DNA of 34,463 nt from positions 1 to 34,463 of the forward strand of contig JAFZQU010000048.1 in the NCBI GenBank assembly GCA_017620255.1. Reading direction: 5' to 3'. This stretch comes from Lachnospiraceae bacterium (GTDB lineage Bacteria > Bacillota > Clostridia > Lachnospirales > Lachnospiraceae). Both the position numbers and the translations under genes were made by a program. Below are positions 8,272 to 16,831 of the stretch, one piece after another. Under the pieces are notes generated by a model, which did not search any database, was not told where the DNA came from, and was given only the letters and a program-made list of their open reading frames with translations. The stretch's first letter is position 1. Each line of letters starts with the position of its first letter.

Positions 8272-9327
8272 ATGAGCGAATTTCGAAACCATGATCTTTA
8301 CAGGGAGGACCTTTCCTATGTTGCTTCTCTCCCGCTCCCGTGGGAGAAACTGCAGGGGCGGTCTGTCATGCTTTCCGGTGCGACCGGCATGATCGGAACC
8401 TTCCTGATCGATGTCCTGTTATATAAAAATCACACATCAGACCTGCAATGTCATATTTACGCACTTGGCAGAAACCGGGAAAAGGCGGCAAAGCGTTTCG
8501 GAGCACATATGGACGATCCGGCCTTCTCTTTTGTGACGTGTGATATCACGAAACCGCTGGAACTGCAGGAAACCGGACAGGCAGACTACATCCTGCACCT
8601 TGCAAGCACCACGCATCCGCAGGCTTATGCAAGCGATCCGGTCGGAACCGTTACGGCCAATGTGTTTGGAGCATACAATCTTTTGGAGTATGCCGTCTCC
8701 TGCCATGCCGGGCGGTTCATTTTTGTATCCTCCAATGAGATCTACGGGGAAAACAGGGGAGACACCGAACTGTTTGATGAATCCTACTGCGGTTATATCG
8801 ACTGCAATACGCTCCGTGCCGGTTATCCGGAAGCGAAGCGTTGCGCCGAGGCTCTGTGCCAGGCCTATATCCGACAGAAAGATCTGGATATTGTCATTCC
8901 GAGACTGACCAGGTCCTTTGGGCCAACACTTTTGGATTCGGATACAAAAGCACTGTCACAGTTTCTGCATAAGGCACTGGCAGGGGAGGATATTGTTTTA
9001 AAGAGCGAGGGTACACAGTATTATTCCTACACCTACACGGCAGATGCCGTTGCCGGCCTGCTCTATGTGATGCTCCTTGGCAGAACGGGTGAAGCATACA
9101 ACATTGCTGACGGTGCGTGCGATATACGTTTAAAGGATCTTGCAAAGCTGGTAGCGGATGCGGCAGGCAGAAAGGTGATCTTTGATCTGCCGGCAGAAGC
9201 GGAGGCAGCAGGGTATTCCAAGGCGACCAAGGCAAGGCTTGACGGAAGTAAATGTAAGGCGCTTGGCTGGAGCCTGCATTACGGTCTTGCGGACGGGATC
9301 GAAAGAACATTAAAGATCATGCGGTAG
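8272..9327 (+). CDS. Extended SDR (NAD-dependent epimerase/dehydratase/reductase family), copy 1
   Basis: 351 residues. The ATG at 8272 is preferred over the TTG at 8269 because AAAAGGAA lies about 7 nt upstream. The Rossmann nucleotide-binding motif GATGMIG (36-42) and the extended-SDR active-site elements SSNEIYG (153-159) and Y185-P-E-A-K189 are intact. QYYSYTYTADAVAGLL and an EAYNIADG segment match UDP-glucuronate decarboxylase-like and CDP-sugar dehydratase-like members. It lies 22 nt after the cytidylyltransferase, and the same order recurs at 10639-12427, so it probably modifies the CDP-activated or phosphorylated product of its neighbour. In Haemophilus Bcs1/Acs1, a cytidylyltransferase is fused to an SDR that makes CDP-ribitol. 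The present SDR is of the longer, extended type, so the chemistry may differ. Substrate is unknown. Confidence 0.82.
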   Translation: MSEFRNHDLYREDLSYVASLPLPWEKLQGRSVMLSGATGMIGTFLIDVLLYKNHTSDLQCHIYALGRNREKAAKRFGAHMDDPAFSFVTCDITKPLELQETGQADYILHLASTTHPQAYASDPVGTVTANVFGAYNLLEYAVSCHAGRFIFVSSNEIYGENRGDTELFDESYCGYIDCNTLRAGYPEAKRCAEALCQAYIRQKDLDIVIPRLTRSFGPTLLDSDTKALSQFLHKALAGEDIVLKSEGTQYYSYTYTADAVAGLLYVMLLGRTGEAYNIADGACDIRLKDLAKLVADAAGRKVIFDLPAEAEAAGYSKATKARLDGSKCKALGWSLHYGLADGIERTLKIMR

Positions 9328-9376
9328 AAAAATAAGTATCGTATGATCCGGCAGAGATTGAAAGGAACATTCGCGA

Positions 9377-10591
9377 ATGAAGACACAATACATGACTGAT
9401 ATCCTGTTTCAGGCGTTGGATGAGATCGCAGACAGCGGCGCACTGAACGGCAAGAAGATCGTAATGTTCGGGCTGAATCCGCCGGCGTTTCTTTGCAAGC
9501 AGCGCCTGGAGGAGAAGGGGTTGCCCGTGTTTGCATATGTGGATAACAACCCGTCGGCGATCAAATGGTTTAACAGACCGGATGTCCCGATAGCGCATCA
9601 TCATATGTACAAAGATCGCAGGATCGAGGCATGCCTTCCGGGAGAACTGCCGGAAGAGTACAAGGATGAATATGTATTCCTGCTCTATTCCAAGTTCGAG
9701 CAGGAGATGATCGATCAGCTTAAATCCCTTGGATACCGCGAGGATCAGGCACTGATCGTCGGAGGATTCTGGAAAACAGAGGAGATAAAAAGAGCTTATA
9801 TCCCGGAAGGAGCCGGCACGCCGCTGACACAGGAAGAGATCAGGGAAAGACAGATGGAGGGGCTGCGTTACATTCATCGATTGTGTGAAAAGCACCATTT
9901 ACGCTACTTTTTGCATTACGGAACTCTCCTTGGTGCCGTGCGGCACAAGGGTTATATTCCCTGGGATGACGATCTGGACATCATGATGATGAACAGGGAT
10001 ATGTTGGAATTGCTTGAGATCATAAGGGCAGAAAACGGGAGATACGGCGTATTCTATACAAAATATGACGATCCGGTACGGCACTTTATCGCCAAGATTG
10101 AGGACCGTGAAACTGTCTATCACCAGTGGGATATCCCGCTGGAACTGACAGGCGGAATGATTGTGCTGGATATATTTCCGATGGCTGCCCTTCCACCCAT
10201 ACTGGAAGAAAGAAGAGATTATTATTATGATGTGGCTTTTCACGCGAAGGAGTATGATGATCTGACCATCGACTTTCCAAATCCGAGCGAAGAGATTCAG
10301 AAACGGCGTGCATATTGCAAACAGTATGTATTGGATGCATTGGACAGATACGATCCCTGGACCGCTGAAAAGATCTACTCTATCCCGATCAAACCCAGAA
10401 GACCATTAACTTTTTTCAGAAGATGCTGGGACGAGAGGATCCTGTTACCGTTTGAGGGAGAACAATTCTGGTGTCCGGCCGGATATGATGAGGTATTGAC
10501 AACCCATTATCGGGATTATATGACACTTCCGCCGGAGAACCGGCGTGTCAGCAACCACAGAACGAAAGTGTTCCATAAGATCGGCTCGTGA
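9377..10591 (+). CDS. LicD-family phosphotransferase with N-terminal Rossmann-like module
   Basis: 404 residues. LicD proteins transfer phosphocholine or other phospho-groups from CDP-linked donors onto glycans and teichoic acids. The signature is clear: GTLLGAVRHKGYIPWDDDLDI starting at residue 182, with the acidic cluster D197-D199/D201 intact, followed by DIFPMAALPP. The first ~130 residues are a separate module: KKIVMFGLN (26-34), VFAYVDNNPS (51-60), a P-x-x-EL-like stretch and a C-terminal IDQLKSLGY helix. This resembles the small sugar-nucleotide-type Rossmann domain also found in the FkbM and pyruvyl-transferase-like proteins downstream. It is flanked by two cytidylyltransferase/SDR pairs that could make its donor. 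The ribosome site is GAAAGGAAC. The transferred group is not predictable. Confidence 0.86.
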   Translation: MKTQYMTDILFQALDEIADSGALNGKKIVMFGLNPPAFLCKQRLEEKGLPVFAYVDNNPSAIKWFNRPDVPIAHHHMYKDRRIEACLPGELPEEYKDEYVFLLYSKFEQEMIDQLKSLGYREDQALIVGGFWKTEEIKRAYIPEGAGTPLTQEEIRERQMEGLRYIHRLCEKHHLRYFLHYGTLLGAVRHKGYIPWDDDLDIMMMNRDMLELLEIIRAENGRYGVFYTKYDDPVRHFIAKIEDRETVYHQWDIPLELTGGMIVLDIFPMAALPPILEERRDYYYDVAFHAKEYDDLTIDFPNPSEEIQKRRAYCKQYVLDALDRYDPWTAEKIYSIPIKPRRPLTFFRRCWDERILLPFEGEQFWCPAGYDEVLTTHYRDYMTLPPENRRVSNHRTKVFHKIGS

Positions 10592-10638
10592 AAAAGGCAT
10601 AATACAGTCGAAACATACATAAACACAGGAGGAAGATT

Positions 10639-11367
10639 ATGAATTACGCAATCATACTGGCGGGCGGTAAGGGCGTACGGTTCGAAGGAAACCTGCCGAA
10701 GCAGTTCGTGGAAATGACGGGCTATCCGATGCTGGTGTATTCCCTGAAAACGGCAGAAGAAAACAAAAACGTAGATGCTATCTGCGTGGCAGCCGCACCG
10801 GATTATCATGCACAGATCGCTGAATGGGCGAAGGAATACGGGATCACAAAACTGAAATACTTTGCGCCTTCCGGAAAGGAACGTTATGAATCTGTTTATA
10901 ACGGACTGACAGCGATCCCTGCAAAAGACAAGGACACGGTCATCATCATGACGGCTGTATGTCCGCTCCTGTCTCAGAAGACCATGAATAAACTCTATAA
11001 GCAGATGGAAGAGTATGATGCAGCGATCACGGTCGTAAAAGCAACGGATGCCATCACTTTCAGTAATGACGGGAAAATGGTCAACCGCACCCTGCAGAAA
11101 AAGAAGATCTTTATCCAGCAGGGACCGCAGGTCTACAGGTACGGAATATTAAAGCAGGCGCACGATGCATACAGACATGACGAGAACCGTGTGGAAGTCA
11201 ACGAGGACAGTGAACTGGTTTTGAATATGGGCATTGAATGCAGTATGGTCATGGGCGACCGGTTCTGCGTAAAAGTCACTTATCCCGAGGACCTTGCGAT
11301 CGTCGAATCCCTGTATCCTCTTTTCCTGAAACAGGAAAGAGAGCTGAAGATGAACGGAGAGATCTGA
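10639..11367 (+). CDS. IspD/TarI-like cytidylyltransferase homolog, copy 2, with degenerate active-site motifs
   Basis: 242 residues with a strong AGGAGGAAG site. The N-terminal CTP-binding segment is kept (LAGGKGVRFEGNLPKQF, aligned residue for residue with copy 1). The family HDGxRP motif is replaced by MTAVCP (104-109), and the R-x-x-TPQ motif becomes IQQGPQ (159-164). A D-E-D segment and VKVTYPEDLAIVE near the C-terminus are retained. The loss of the acidic and arginine positions suggests changed substrate, reduced activity, or a regulatory or partner role for this copy. It could also be a genuine enzyme with a relaxed motif. Its stop is 1 nt before the following SDR, so the two are almost certainly translated together. 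This mirrors the pair at 7533-9327. Confidence 0.8.
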   Translation: MNYAIILAGGKGVRFEGNLPKQFVEMTGYPMLVYSLKTAEENKNVDAICVAAAPDYHAQIAEWAKEYGITKLKYFAPSGKERYESVYNGLTAIPAKDKDTVIIMTAVCPLLSQKTMNKLYKQMEEYDAAITVVKATDAITFSNDGKMVNRTLQKKKIFIQQGPQVYRYGILKQAHDAYRHDENRVEVNEDSELVLNMGIECSMVMGDRFCVKVTYPEDLAIVESLYPLFLKQERELKMNGEI

Positions 11368-11368
11368 A

Positions 11369-12427
11369 ATGGAAAAACGATTACTGGATGATATCGATCT
11401 GATCGCCAATGCAGATATTGCCTGGGAGAAGTTCCGGAACAAAACGGTTCTGATCACGGGAGCAAACGGATATGTACCACAGTTTTTTGTACATACGTTG
11501 CTGAGACGAAACGAACTGTTTGGAGATAATATACGCGTGCTGGCCCTTTGCAGAAGCGAGCAGAGGGCGCGTGAAAGATTTGCCCCGTATCTTGACCGTG
11601 CGGATTTCGGACTCGTGATCCAGGACGTCTGTGAACCGCTCCGTACAGAGGAAGAGATCCAATATTATATCAGCGCCGCAAGCCCTGCGGGAATGAAGAC
11701 ACGTTATGCAGATCCGGTGGCCACCTTTGAAACCAACGTGCTCGGCTTCGAGAATATTCTGAAGTCTGCAGTAGAGAACCCCTGCGAAGGGGTACTGCTC
11801 TTAAGTAGTGTGGATGTGTACGGAAAGTTGCAAAACAGTGACAGGATCAGGGAATCAGATGTCGGAACGCTCGACCCGTTAAATCTCAGGAATGTTTATT
11901 CCTGTGGAAAACGTGCTGCGGAAACATTGGGGTGCGCATACAGCCAGAAATATGGCATACCGGTGTATATTGCCAGACCGTTTCAGATTTTAGGCCCCGG
12001 GATCTCGCTGGAAGACGGAAGGTTGCATGCTGATTTTATCTCACAGATGCTGAAACAGGATGAGATCGTATTAAAAGGGGACGGAACCCCCGTCAGAAGT
12101 TTTATCTATATCACGGATGCGATGACGGCTTTATTCACGATCTTAACCAAAGGGGCGGATAGAGAGGCTTATAACGTATGTGATGAGAACGGGGAAGCAT
12201 CCGTTTTGCAGCTGGCGACCACGATGGGCGCCCTGGTCGCGGACCGTAAGATCGGTATCTCTTACAACATGGAGACAAGAAAGAACGATCCCGCAGTCAC
12301 GCAGACTCTGGACTGTGTACGGGGAGACTCTTCCAAACTGAAAGAACTTGGATGGAAACCGCAGATGTCTCTGGAAGAAGCCTGCCGACGCATGATGGGA
12401 TACTATGGACTATCAGTAAAGGAGTAG
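11369..12427 (+). CDS. Extended SDR (NAD-dependent epimerase/dehydratase family), copy 2
   Basis: 352 residues, starting 1 nt after the degenerate cytidylyltransferase. The nucleotide-binding loop reads GANGYVP (31-37), so the third glycine of the usual GxxGxxG is a proline. The active-site elements SSVDVYG and Y177-S-C-G-K181 are intact. IARPFQILGPG, RSFIYITDAMTAL and EAYNVCDENGEASV match the extended SDR (decarboxylase/epimerase-like) pattern. It is diverged from copy 1 at 8272 but has the same length and the same N-terminal lead-in (acidic helix, AWEKF/PWEKL before the Rossmann motif), so the two are paralogs. The probable role is modification of a nucleotide-activated sugar or polyol for the second phosphotransferase, which follows 7 nt downstream. 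Substrate is unknown. Confidence 0.8.
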   Translation: MEKRLLDDIDLIANADIAWEKFRNKTVLITGANGYVPQFFVHTLLRRNELFGDNIRVLALCRSEQRARERFAPYLDRADFGLVIQDVCEPLRTEEEIQYYISAASPAGMKTRYADPVATFETNVLGFENILKSAVENPCEGVLLLSSVDVYGKLQNSDRIRESDVGTLDPLNLRNVYSCGKRAAETLGCAYSQKYGIPVYIARPFQILGPGISLEDGRLHADFISQMLKQDEIVLKGDGTPVRSFIYITDAMTALFTILTKGADREAYNVCDENGEASVLQLATTMGALVADRKIGISYNMETRKNDPAVTQTLDCVRGDSSKLKELGWKPQMSLEEACRRMMGYYGLSVKE

Positions 12428-12434
12428 TACAACA

Positions 12435-14384
12435 ATGCTGTTTGTATTCATGTCACAACCGGATTTCGCATGTAATCCCTATGCTTTGTATGCATATATA
12501 CGTGACCATACAGAACATGAAACTGCCTGGATCATCAAGAAAACGGAAAGGTATCTGCCACTGAAGGAACAGGGCATAAGATGTGCGCTTTATAACACAT
12601 TGGCGGGTAATCAGCTGATAGCAGAAGCTGATTATGTGGTCATGAATTCCTATACGTTTATGGATATCCCCAAAAGAGACGGACAGATCTTTGTGAACCT
12701 GTGGCACGGGAGCGGTATCAAGGCGCATGATTACTATAACTATGACATGAGTCCCAATCAGGCCAAGAGACTTTCAGACTTCTTCGAAAAGGTGGATCTG
12801 ATGTGCGTCCACAGCCTGGATGACCGCTTTCGCCTGTCGGCCATGCTGCACTACGATATCCGGAGGAGCTACGTGACAGGACAGCCGAGACTTGACTGTG
12901 TCAAGACTGCCAATGGGAAAAGTAATCTTAAGAAACTTTTTTCTGACAAGCTGGATCCTTATGAACATCTGATCTTTTTTACCCCTTCATTCAGAGCGAA
13001 TATGAGCAGCCATTCCGGAACGATCTTTTCGGATAACATCTTCAGACTAAGTGATTATGATGACACACGGCTGAATGACCTGTTGGAAAAGAACCGTGCA
13101 GCCTTGGTATATAAACTGCACCCTATTGAGCAAACGGCTTTTGCGGGAAGAGTTTTTGATCTGAACGACCACTGTTTTGAACTGACGGATGAAATGTTGT
13201 TTGATGCTGATCTGCGTTATGACGAACTGTTGAATGCGTTTGACGTCATGATCAGCGATTACTCCTCTATCGTATTCGATTTTCTGCTTCTGAACCGGCC
13301 GGTCGTATATCTCCTGCCGGATTATGAGGAGTATACATCAGAGCGGGGATTTGTTTTCAGAAACATAGACGACTATATGCCGGGAGAAAAGGCCTTTGAT
13401 TTTAACGGACTGCTCAGGGCACTGGAAAACAGTTTTGCCGATCCGATGCGCCATGAAAAAGAGCGGCAGGCTGTGTTGCGGTACCGCTTTGACTATACGG
13501 AAGGCGGAGCAGCCAAACGCTGTTTTGACACCATCATGAACTTTGAGCCGCCCAAACCGTATGTGGAAAGTACGGATACGCACACGGAGTTAAAAATGCC
13601 ATCCTCGGCACAGCATATTGCAAAACTGCTTCTTAACAGGGATGTGATCGATTCGGTTAGAGAGATTCCGGACCGTTTCTCGGTAGAAAACATAAAGAAG
13701 CATCCGGACAATACTTATCTGTATGTAACGGAGGAGATTCCGGATGAACTGCGCCGCCTGACGGGGATCTCGTCCAACGAGATACGGGATATCGCTTATT
13801 ACTATGATATCTGTGACCTGAGCAATGTGCAGATCATGCATGTACAGGGCGGTGTGGACTATGGTTTCTTTTCCGGAGAGTCCGCTTCCCCCAAGAAGCC
13901 TGAACGGCCGCGGATCGGCTTTGCCGGCGTGATCGATAACCGTATTTATTTTGCAATGGTGCAGTGCATCTGCGAGGTGTTTTCGGATCATGACATCATC
14001 TTTGCCGGGGAGATCTACGGGAAATATCCGGTATGGCTGGACGGGTTTGAAAATCTTCATTTTATCGAGGCATCCTATGAGGAACTGCCGGCGATCATTG
14101 CCACCTTTGATGTGGCGATCCTGCCGATGTTCGGACGTCATCGGAGAATGATACCGAACGAATTCTACCAGTTCCTTGCCTGCGGTAAGCAGGTGGTCGC
14201 ATCGGACATGACGATCCTTCCGGATTCGCCGGCCGTGTATCCGAGCATATCCGTATCGGAAAGCGTGGATCATATAAAAGAGGCGTTACAACACAAAGAG
14301 GACCCGGAATATAAAGAGACGGCGATGAAACTTGCAAAAGAACATGACTGGTCAGAAGTTGTAAGTAAATTGCAGGCAGAATAA
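12435..14384 (+). CDS. Bifunctional CDP-glycerol-type phosphotransferase (copy 2) fused to a GT-B glycosyltransferase-like domain
   Basis: 649 residues, about 220 more than the single-domain copy at 6215. The N-terminal half (about 1-370) is TagB/TagF-like: VNLWHGSGIKAHDYY with His91, FFTPSFRAN, VYKLHPIEQT with His229, and VMISDYSSIVFDFLLLNRPVVYLLP (DYSS 275-278). The C-terminal part (about 400-649) has GFAGVIDNRI (from residue 495), HDIIFAGEIYGKYP, NLHFIEASYEELPAIIATFDVAILP, MIPNEFYQFLACGKQVVAS and a closing helix. This matches the donor-binding half of GT4-type glycosyltransferases, with E in NEFYQFLACG. The fusion suggests alternating addition of a sugar and a phosphopolyol by one protein, as proposed for some phosphodiester-containing capsules and teichoic acids. 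The start has AAAGGAG. No signal peptide or clear transmembrane helix. Confidence 0.84.
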   Translation: MLFVFMSQPDFACNPYALYAYIRDHTEHETAWIIKKTERYLPLKEQGIRCALYNTLAGNQLIAEADYVVMNSYTFMDIPKRDGQIFVNLWHGSGIKAHDYYNYDMSPNQAKRLSDFFEKVDLMCVHSLDDRFRLSAMLHYDIRRSYVTGQPRLDCVKTANGKSNLKKLFSDKLDPYEHLIFFTPSFRANMSSHSGTIFSDNIFRLSDYDDTRLNDLLEKNRAALVYKLHPIEQTAFAGRVFDLNDHCFELTDEMLFDADLRYDELLNAFDVMISDYSSIVFDFLLLNRPVVYLLPDYEEYTSERGFVFRNIDDYMPGEKAFDFNGLLRALENSFADPMRHEKERQAVLRYRFDYTEGGAAKRCFDTIMNFEPPKPYVESTDTHTELKMPSSAQHIAKLLLNRDVIDSVREIPDRFSVENIKKHPDNTYLYVTEEIPDELRRLTGISSNEIRDIAYYYDICDLSNVQIMHVQGGVDYGFFSGESASPKKPERPRIGFAGVIDNRIYFAMVQCICEVFSDHDIIFAGEIYGKYPVWLDGFENLHFIEASYEELPAIIATFDVAILPMFGRHRRMIPNEFYQFLACGKQVVASDMTILPDSPAVYPSISVSESVDHIKEALQHKEDPEYKETAMKLAKEHDWSEVVSKLQAE

Positions 14385-14406
14385 AAGAACAGGAGAGTAT
14401 CGGACC

Positions 14407-15492
14407 ATGACAGAAAAGTATTATTTTCCGTTTCTTACGGAAAGAAATGAAGCGAACCAGTTTGTTTTTACATTGAACGAGCTGTACGGCAGACTGGGAG
14501 ATGCCGTTTCAAAGGAAGTGTTCATGTGCAGGGTCATGTACAATCTGACATATGATTATGTATATGTACGGAAAATGGTGGACCTGACGGATTACGGAAA
14601 GGAGTTTTTAGGGCTGCTTGATTCGTATTCGGAACAGGGGGCATATATTTATGGCGCGGGTGACCGCGGAGATAAGATCTTTCGTCTTTATCCCGATAAA
14701 AAATGGATCGGTTATCTGGACAAAAAGAAGGAGGGCACCTTTAACGGACTTCCGGTTTTGTCCCCCGATGAGCTGGATCCGAAAAACAATGAGGCTTTGA
14801 TATTTATCTCCAACAGGACCCGCCCCGCTGAGATCAAAGAAGAACTGATCAGGCGCGGATTTGATGAAAAACGGATCACGACGTGGAATGAGTGGAATAA
14901 AAGAGCGGCAAGAGACAGTTATTTTGATGATTCCGTATTTCATGACCGCCGGGCACTTGCTGAGGGCTTTTTTGTTGATGCAGGATGCTTTAACGGAAAT
15001 AATACCGTAGACTATCTCCGGTGGATGGGCGATGAAAGCTTACATGTCGCGGCATTCGAAGCAGATGTGGAAAATATCGTGAATTGTAAAGAGCGTCTGT
15101 CAGGATATGAGAATGTACAGTTGATCAATGTCGGCCTTTCGGATAAACAGGAAGAGCTGCATTTCAAAACCTCCGGGTCAAGCTCCAGCTTTTTGAAGGA
15201 GGGCGGAGAGAATGTTGTAAAAACAGATACGATCGATCACGTGCTGCAAGGAAAAAGAGTTTCTTTTATAAAAATGGATATAGAAGGATTTGAAGAAAAA
15301 GCATTGCGCGGTGCGTCTGCAACCATTACAGAGCAAAAGCCGGCACTGGCCATTTCCCTGTATCATAAAAGGGATGATATCCTGACGATCCCTAAACTGA
15401 TCCTGGAACTGAACAACAATTACAGGTTTTACTTCAGACACTATTTCCTGGGAAGTAATGAAACTGTTTTATACGCTGTTAATGAGGAATAA
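14407..15492 (+). CDS. FkbM-family methyltransferase with N-terminal Rossmann-like module
   Basis: 361 residues. FkbM enzymes are SAM-dependent, usually O-methyltransferases acting on sugars or natural products. The catalytic half (about 175-361) has motif I FVDAGCFNGNNT (D191), AFEAD, the IKMDIEGFEEKALRGA block (D291, E293), and PALAISLYHKRDD. The N-terminal half has a helical lead-in and a module at 78-162 (AYIYGAGDRGDKIF, IGYLDKK, LPVLSPDEL, IKEELIRRGF). That module has the same GxGxxG / LDxxK / P-x-SP-x-EL / terminal helix layout as the LicD N-terminal module. A methyl group on a sugar or on a phosphate-linked aglycone would fit known clostridial flagellin glycans, some of which carry methylated phospho-amino-acid groups. 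The exact target is unknown. Ribosome site CAGGAGAG. Confidence 0.84.
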   Translation: MTEKYYFPFLTERNEANQFVFTLNELYGRLGDAVSKEVFMCRVMYNLTYDYVYVRKMVDLTDYGKEFLGLLDSYSEQGAYIYGAGDRGDKIFRLYPDKKWIGYLDKKKEGTFNGLPVLSPDELDPKNNEALIFISNRTRPAEIKEELIRRGFDEKRITTWNEWNKRAARDSYFDDSVFHDRRALAEGFFVDAGCFNGNNTVDYLRWMGDESLHVAAFEADVENIVNCKERLSGYENVQLINVGLSDKQEELHFKTSGSSSSFLKEGGENVVKTDTIDHVLQGKRVSFIKMDIEGFEEKALRGASATITEQKPALAISLYHKRDDILTIPKLILELNNNYRFYFRHYFLGSNETVLYAVNEE

Positions 15493-15521
15493 AACGCAAG
15501 GATAAAGGGGGAAGAGCAGGG

Positions 15522-16811
15522 ATGAAGTACGGATATCTGTCGTGGAGGAAGCCGTTGCTGGAAAAACGCAAAGAACGGCGTGTGAATATAGGCGATGTTT
15601 TTCAGTCCATTGCCACGATCCATATTCTGAAGAGTCTGGGAATAGCAGATGAAGACATCATACCGCTGGACCGCTTTGATCTGCCGGATTATACGGGGGA
15701 AAAAGTGGTTTTGCTGATCAGTGGCGCGGAGATCGACAGTGATGCATATGCCTATCACACAAAATATTATCCGCTTCCCGATAACATCATTCCGGTATTT
15801 GTGGGATGGCTCCCTTACCGGACCATCTCGGAAGAAGAACTTGCTTATCTGAAACAGCATCAGCCGATCGGATGCAGAAGTGACTATATGGTGGATTTCC
15901 TGAGGGAAATGGGACTGGATGCGTTTCTGACAGGCTGTACAACCCTGACTTTACCCAAAAGAGAACAAACAGACCGGCAGAAAAAAGTATTTCTGGTAGA
16001 TGCTCCGGACAGTCTCCTGCCGTATATCCCGGAACAGCTCCTTACGGATGCGGTGTCCCTGACACAGCTGTCCAGGATCAACAGTGTATCAACGGATCTG
16101 CGGATCACGGAAGAAGAAACGGCTGCATATCACCGCATGGCGGAAGACCGCCTGAAGATGTTTCGGGATGAGGCCGCTCTGGTGATCACCAGCCGTCTGC
16201 ATGTGGCGTCACCCTGTGCTGCCATGGGAATTCCCGTTGTGCTGGCAAGAAACAGCTATGATATGCGTTTCCAGTTTATAGACAGATTTCTGCCCCTGTA
16301 TACGCCTGAGACCTTTTCGAAGATCGACTGGAATCCCAAAACGGAGATCCCCGAAAATGTCAAACAGGAGATCATCATGAACTGCAAAGCACTGATCGAT
16401 CTTGCCATCAGCAGGGAAAATCTGAAGAAGATCTACAGTCCGGTTCATCATGATTTTCAATTTCAAAATAATCCGGAGGTTGTTGTAAGCAACCTTCCGA
16501 TCGACCCCAAGGCAGAGTTTTCTTATGCCATCATGGGCGTAGCCCTGGAGAGTTCCTATTGGCTGCATTATGCCATGCAGGATCGTTTTGAGAATGCGCG
16601 GATGGTCTGTGCGGTGGATACCTTTGCAACAGGGATGTTCAGGGATGATATACCGATCATCACACCGGATGAAGTAGAAGAAAAGATCAGTACGGACACG
16701 CTGCTTTTGGTCAACGTTGCGCGGGATGCAACAAAAGAGCGTTTTGGCGGGAAGTATGACATGGCGCTGATCAACGGCTCGAGCATGCGGTTTTATCCAA
16801 AGGAAGGCTGA
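15522..16811 (+). CDS. Polysaccharide pyruvyl transferase-like protein with C-terminal Rossmann-like module
   Basis: 429 residues, ribosome site AAAGGGGGAAG. Polysaccharide pyruvyl transferases add ketal pyruvate from PEP to sugars. The N-terminal ~310 residues fit this family: an opening strand then VNIGDVFQSIATIHIL, VVLLISGAEID, an IGCRSDYMVDFLREMG segment, and the hallmark VITSRLHVASPCAAMGIPVVLARN, with S224-R225-x-H227. The C-terminal ~100 residues (333-425) are an added module: FSYAIMGVALESSYWLHYAM, MVCAVDTFATGMFRDDIPIITPDEVEE and DMALINGS. This module resembles the accessory Rossmann unit on the LicD and FkbM proteins. If active, it would add negatively charged pyruvate to the flagellin glycan. 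Some members of the family are not pyruvyl transferases, so the reaction is inferred. Confidence 0.78.
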   Translation: MKYGYLSWRKPLLEKRKERRVNIGDVFQSIATIHILKSLGIADEDIIPLDRFDLPDYTGEKVVLLISGAEIDSDAYAYHTKYYPLPDNIIPVFVGWLPYRTISEEELAYLKQHQPIGCRSDYMVDFLREMGLDAFLTGCTTLTLPKREQTDRQKKVFLVDAPDSLLPYIPEQLLTDAVSLTQLSRINSVSTDLRITEEETAAYHRMAEDRLKMFRDEAALVITSRLHVASPCAAMGIPVVLARNSYDMRFQFIDRFLPLYTPETFSKIDWNPKTEIPENVKQEIIMNCKALIDLAISRENLKKIYSPVHHDFQFQNNPEVVVSNLPIDPKAEFSYAIMGVALESSYWLHYAMQDRFENARMVCAVDTFATGMFRDDIPIITPDEVEEKISTDTLLLVNVARDATKERFGGKYDMALINGSSMRFYPKEG

Positions 16812-16831
16812 ATCCGGAAGAGAAAACGACC

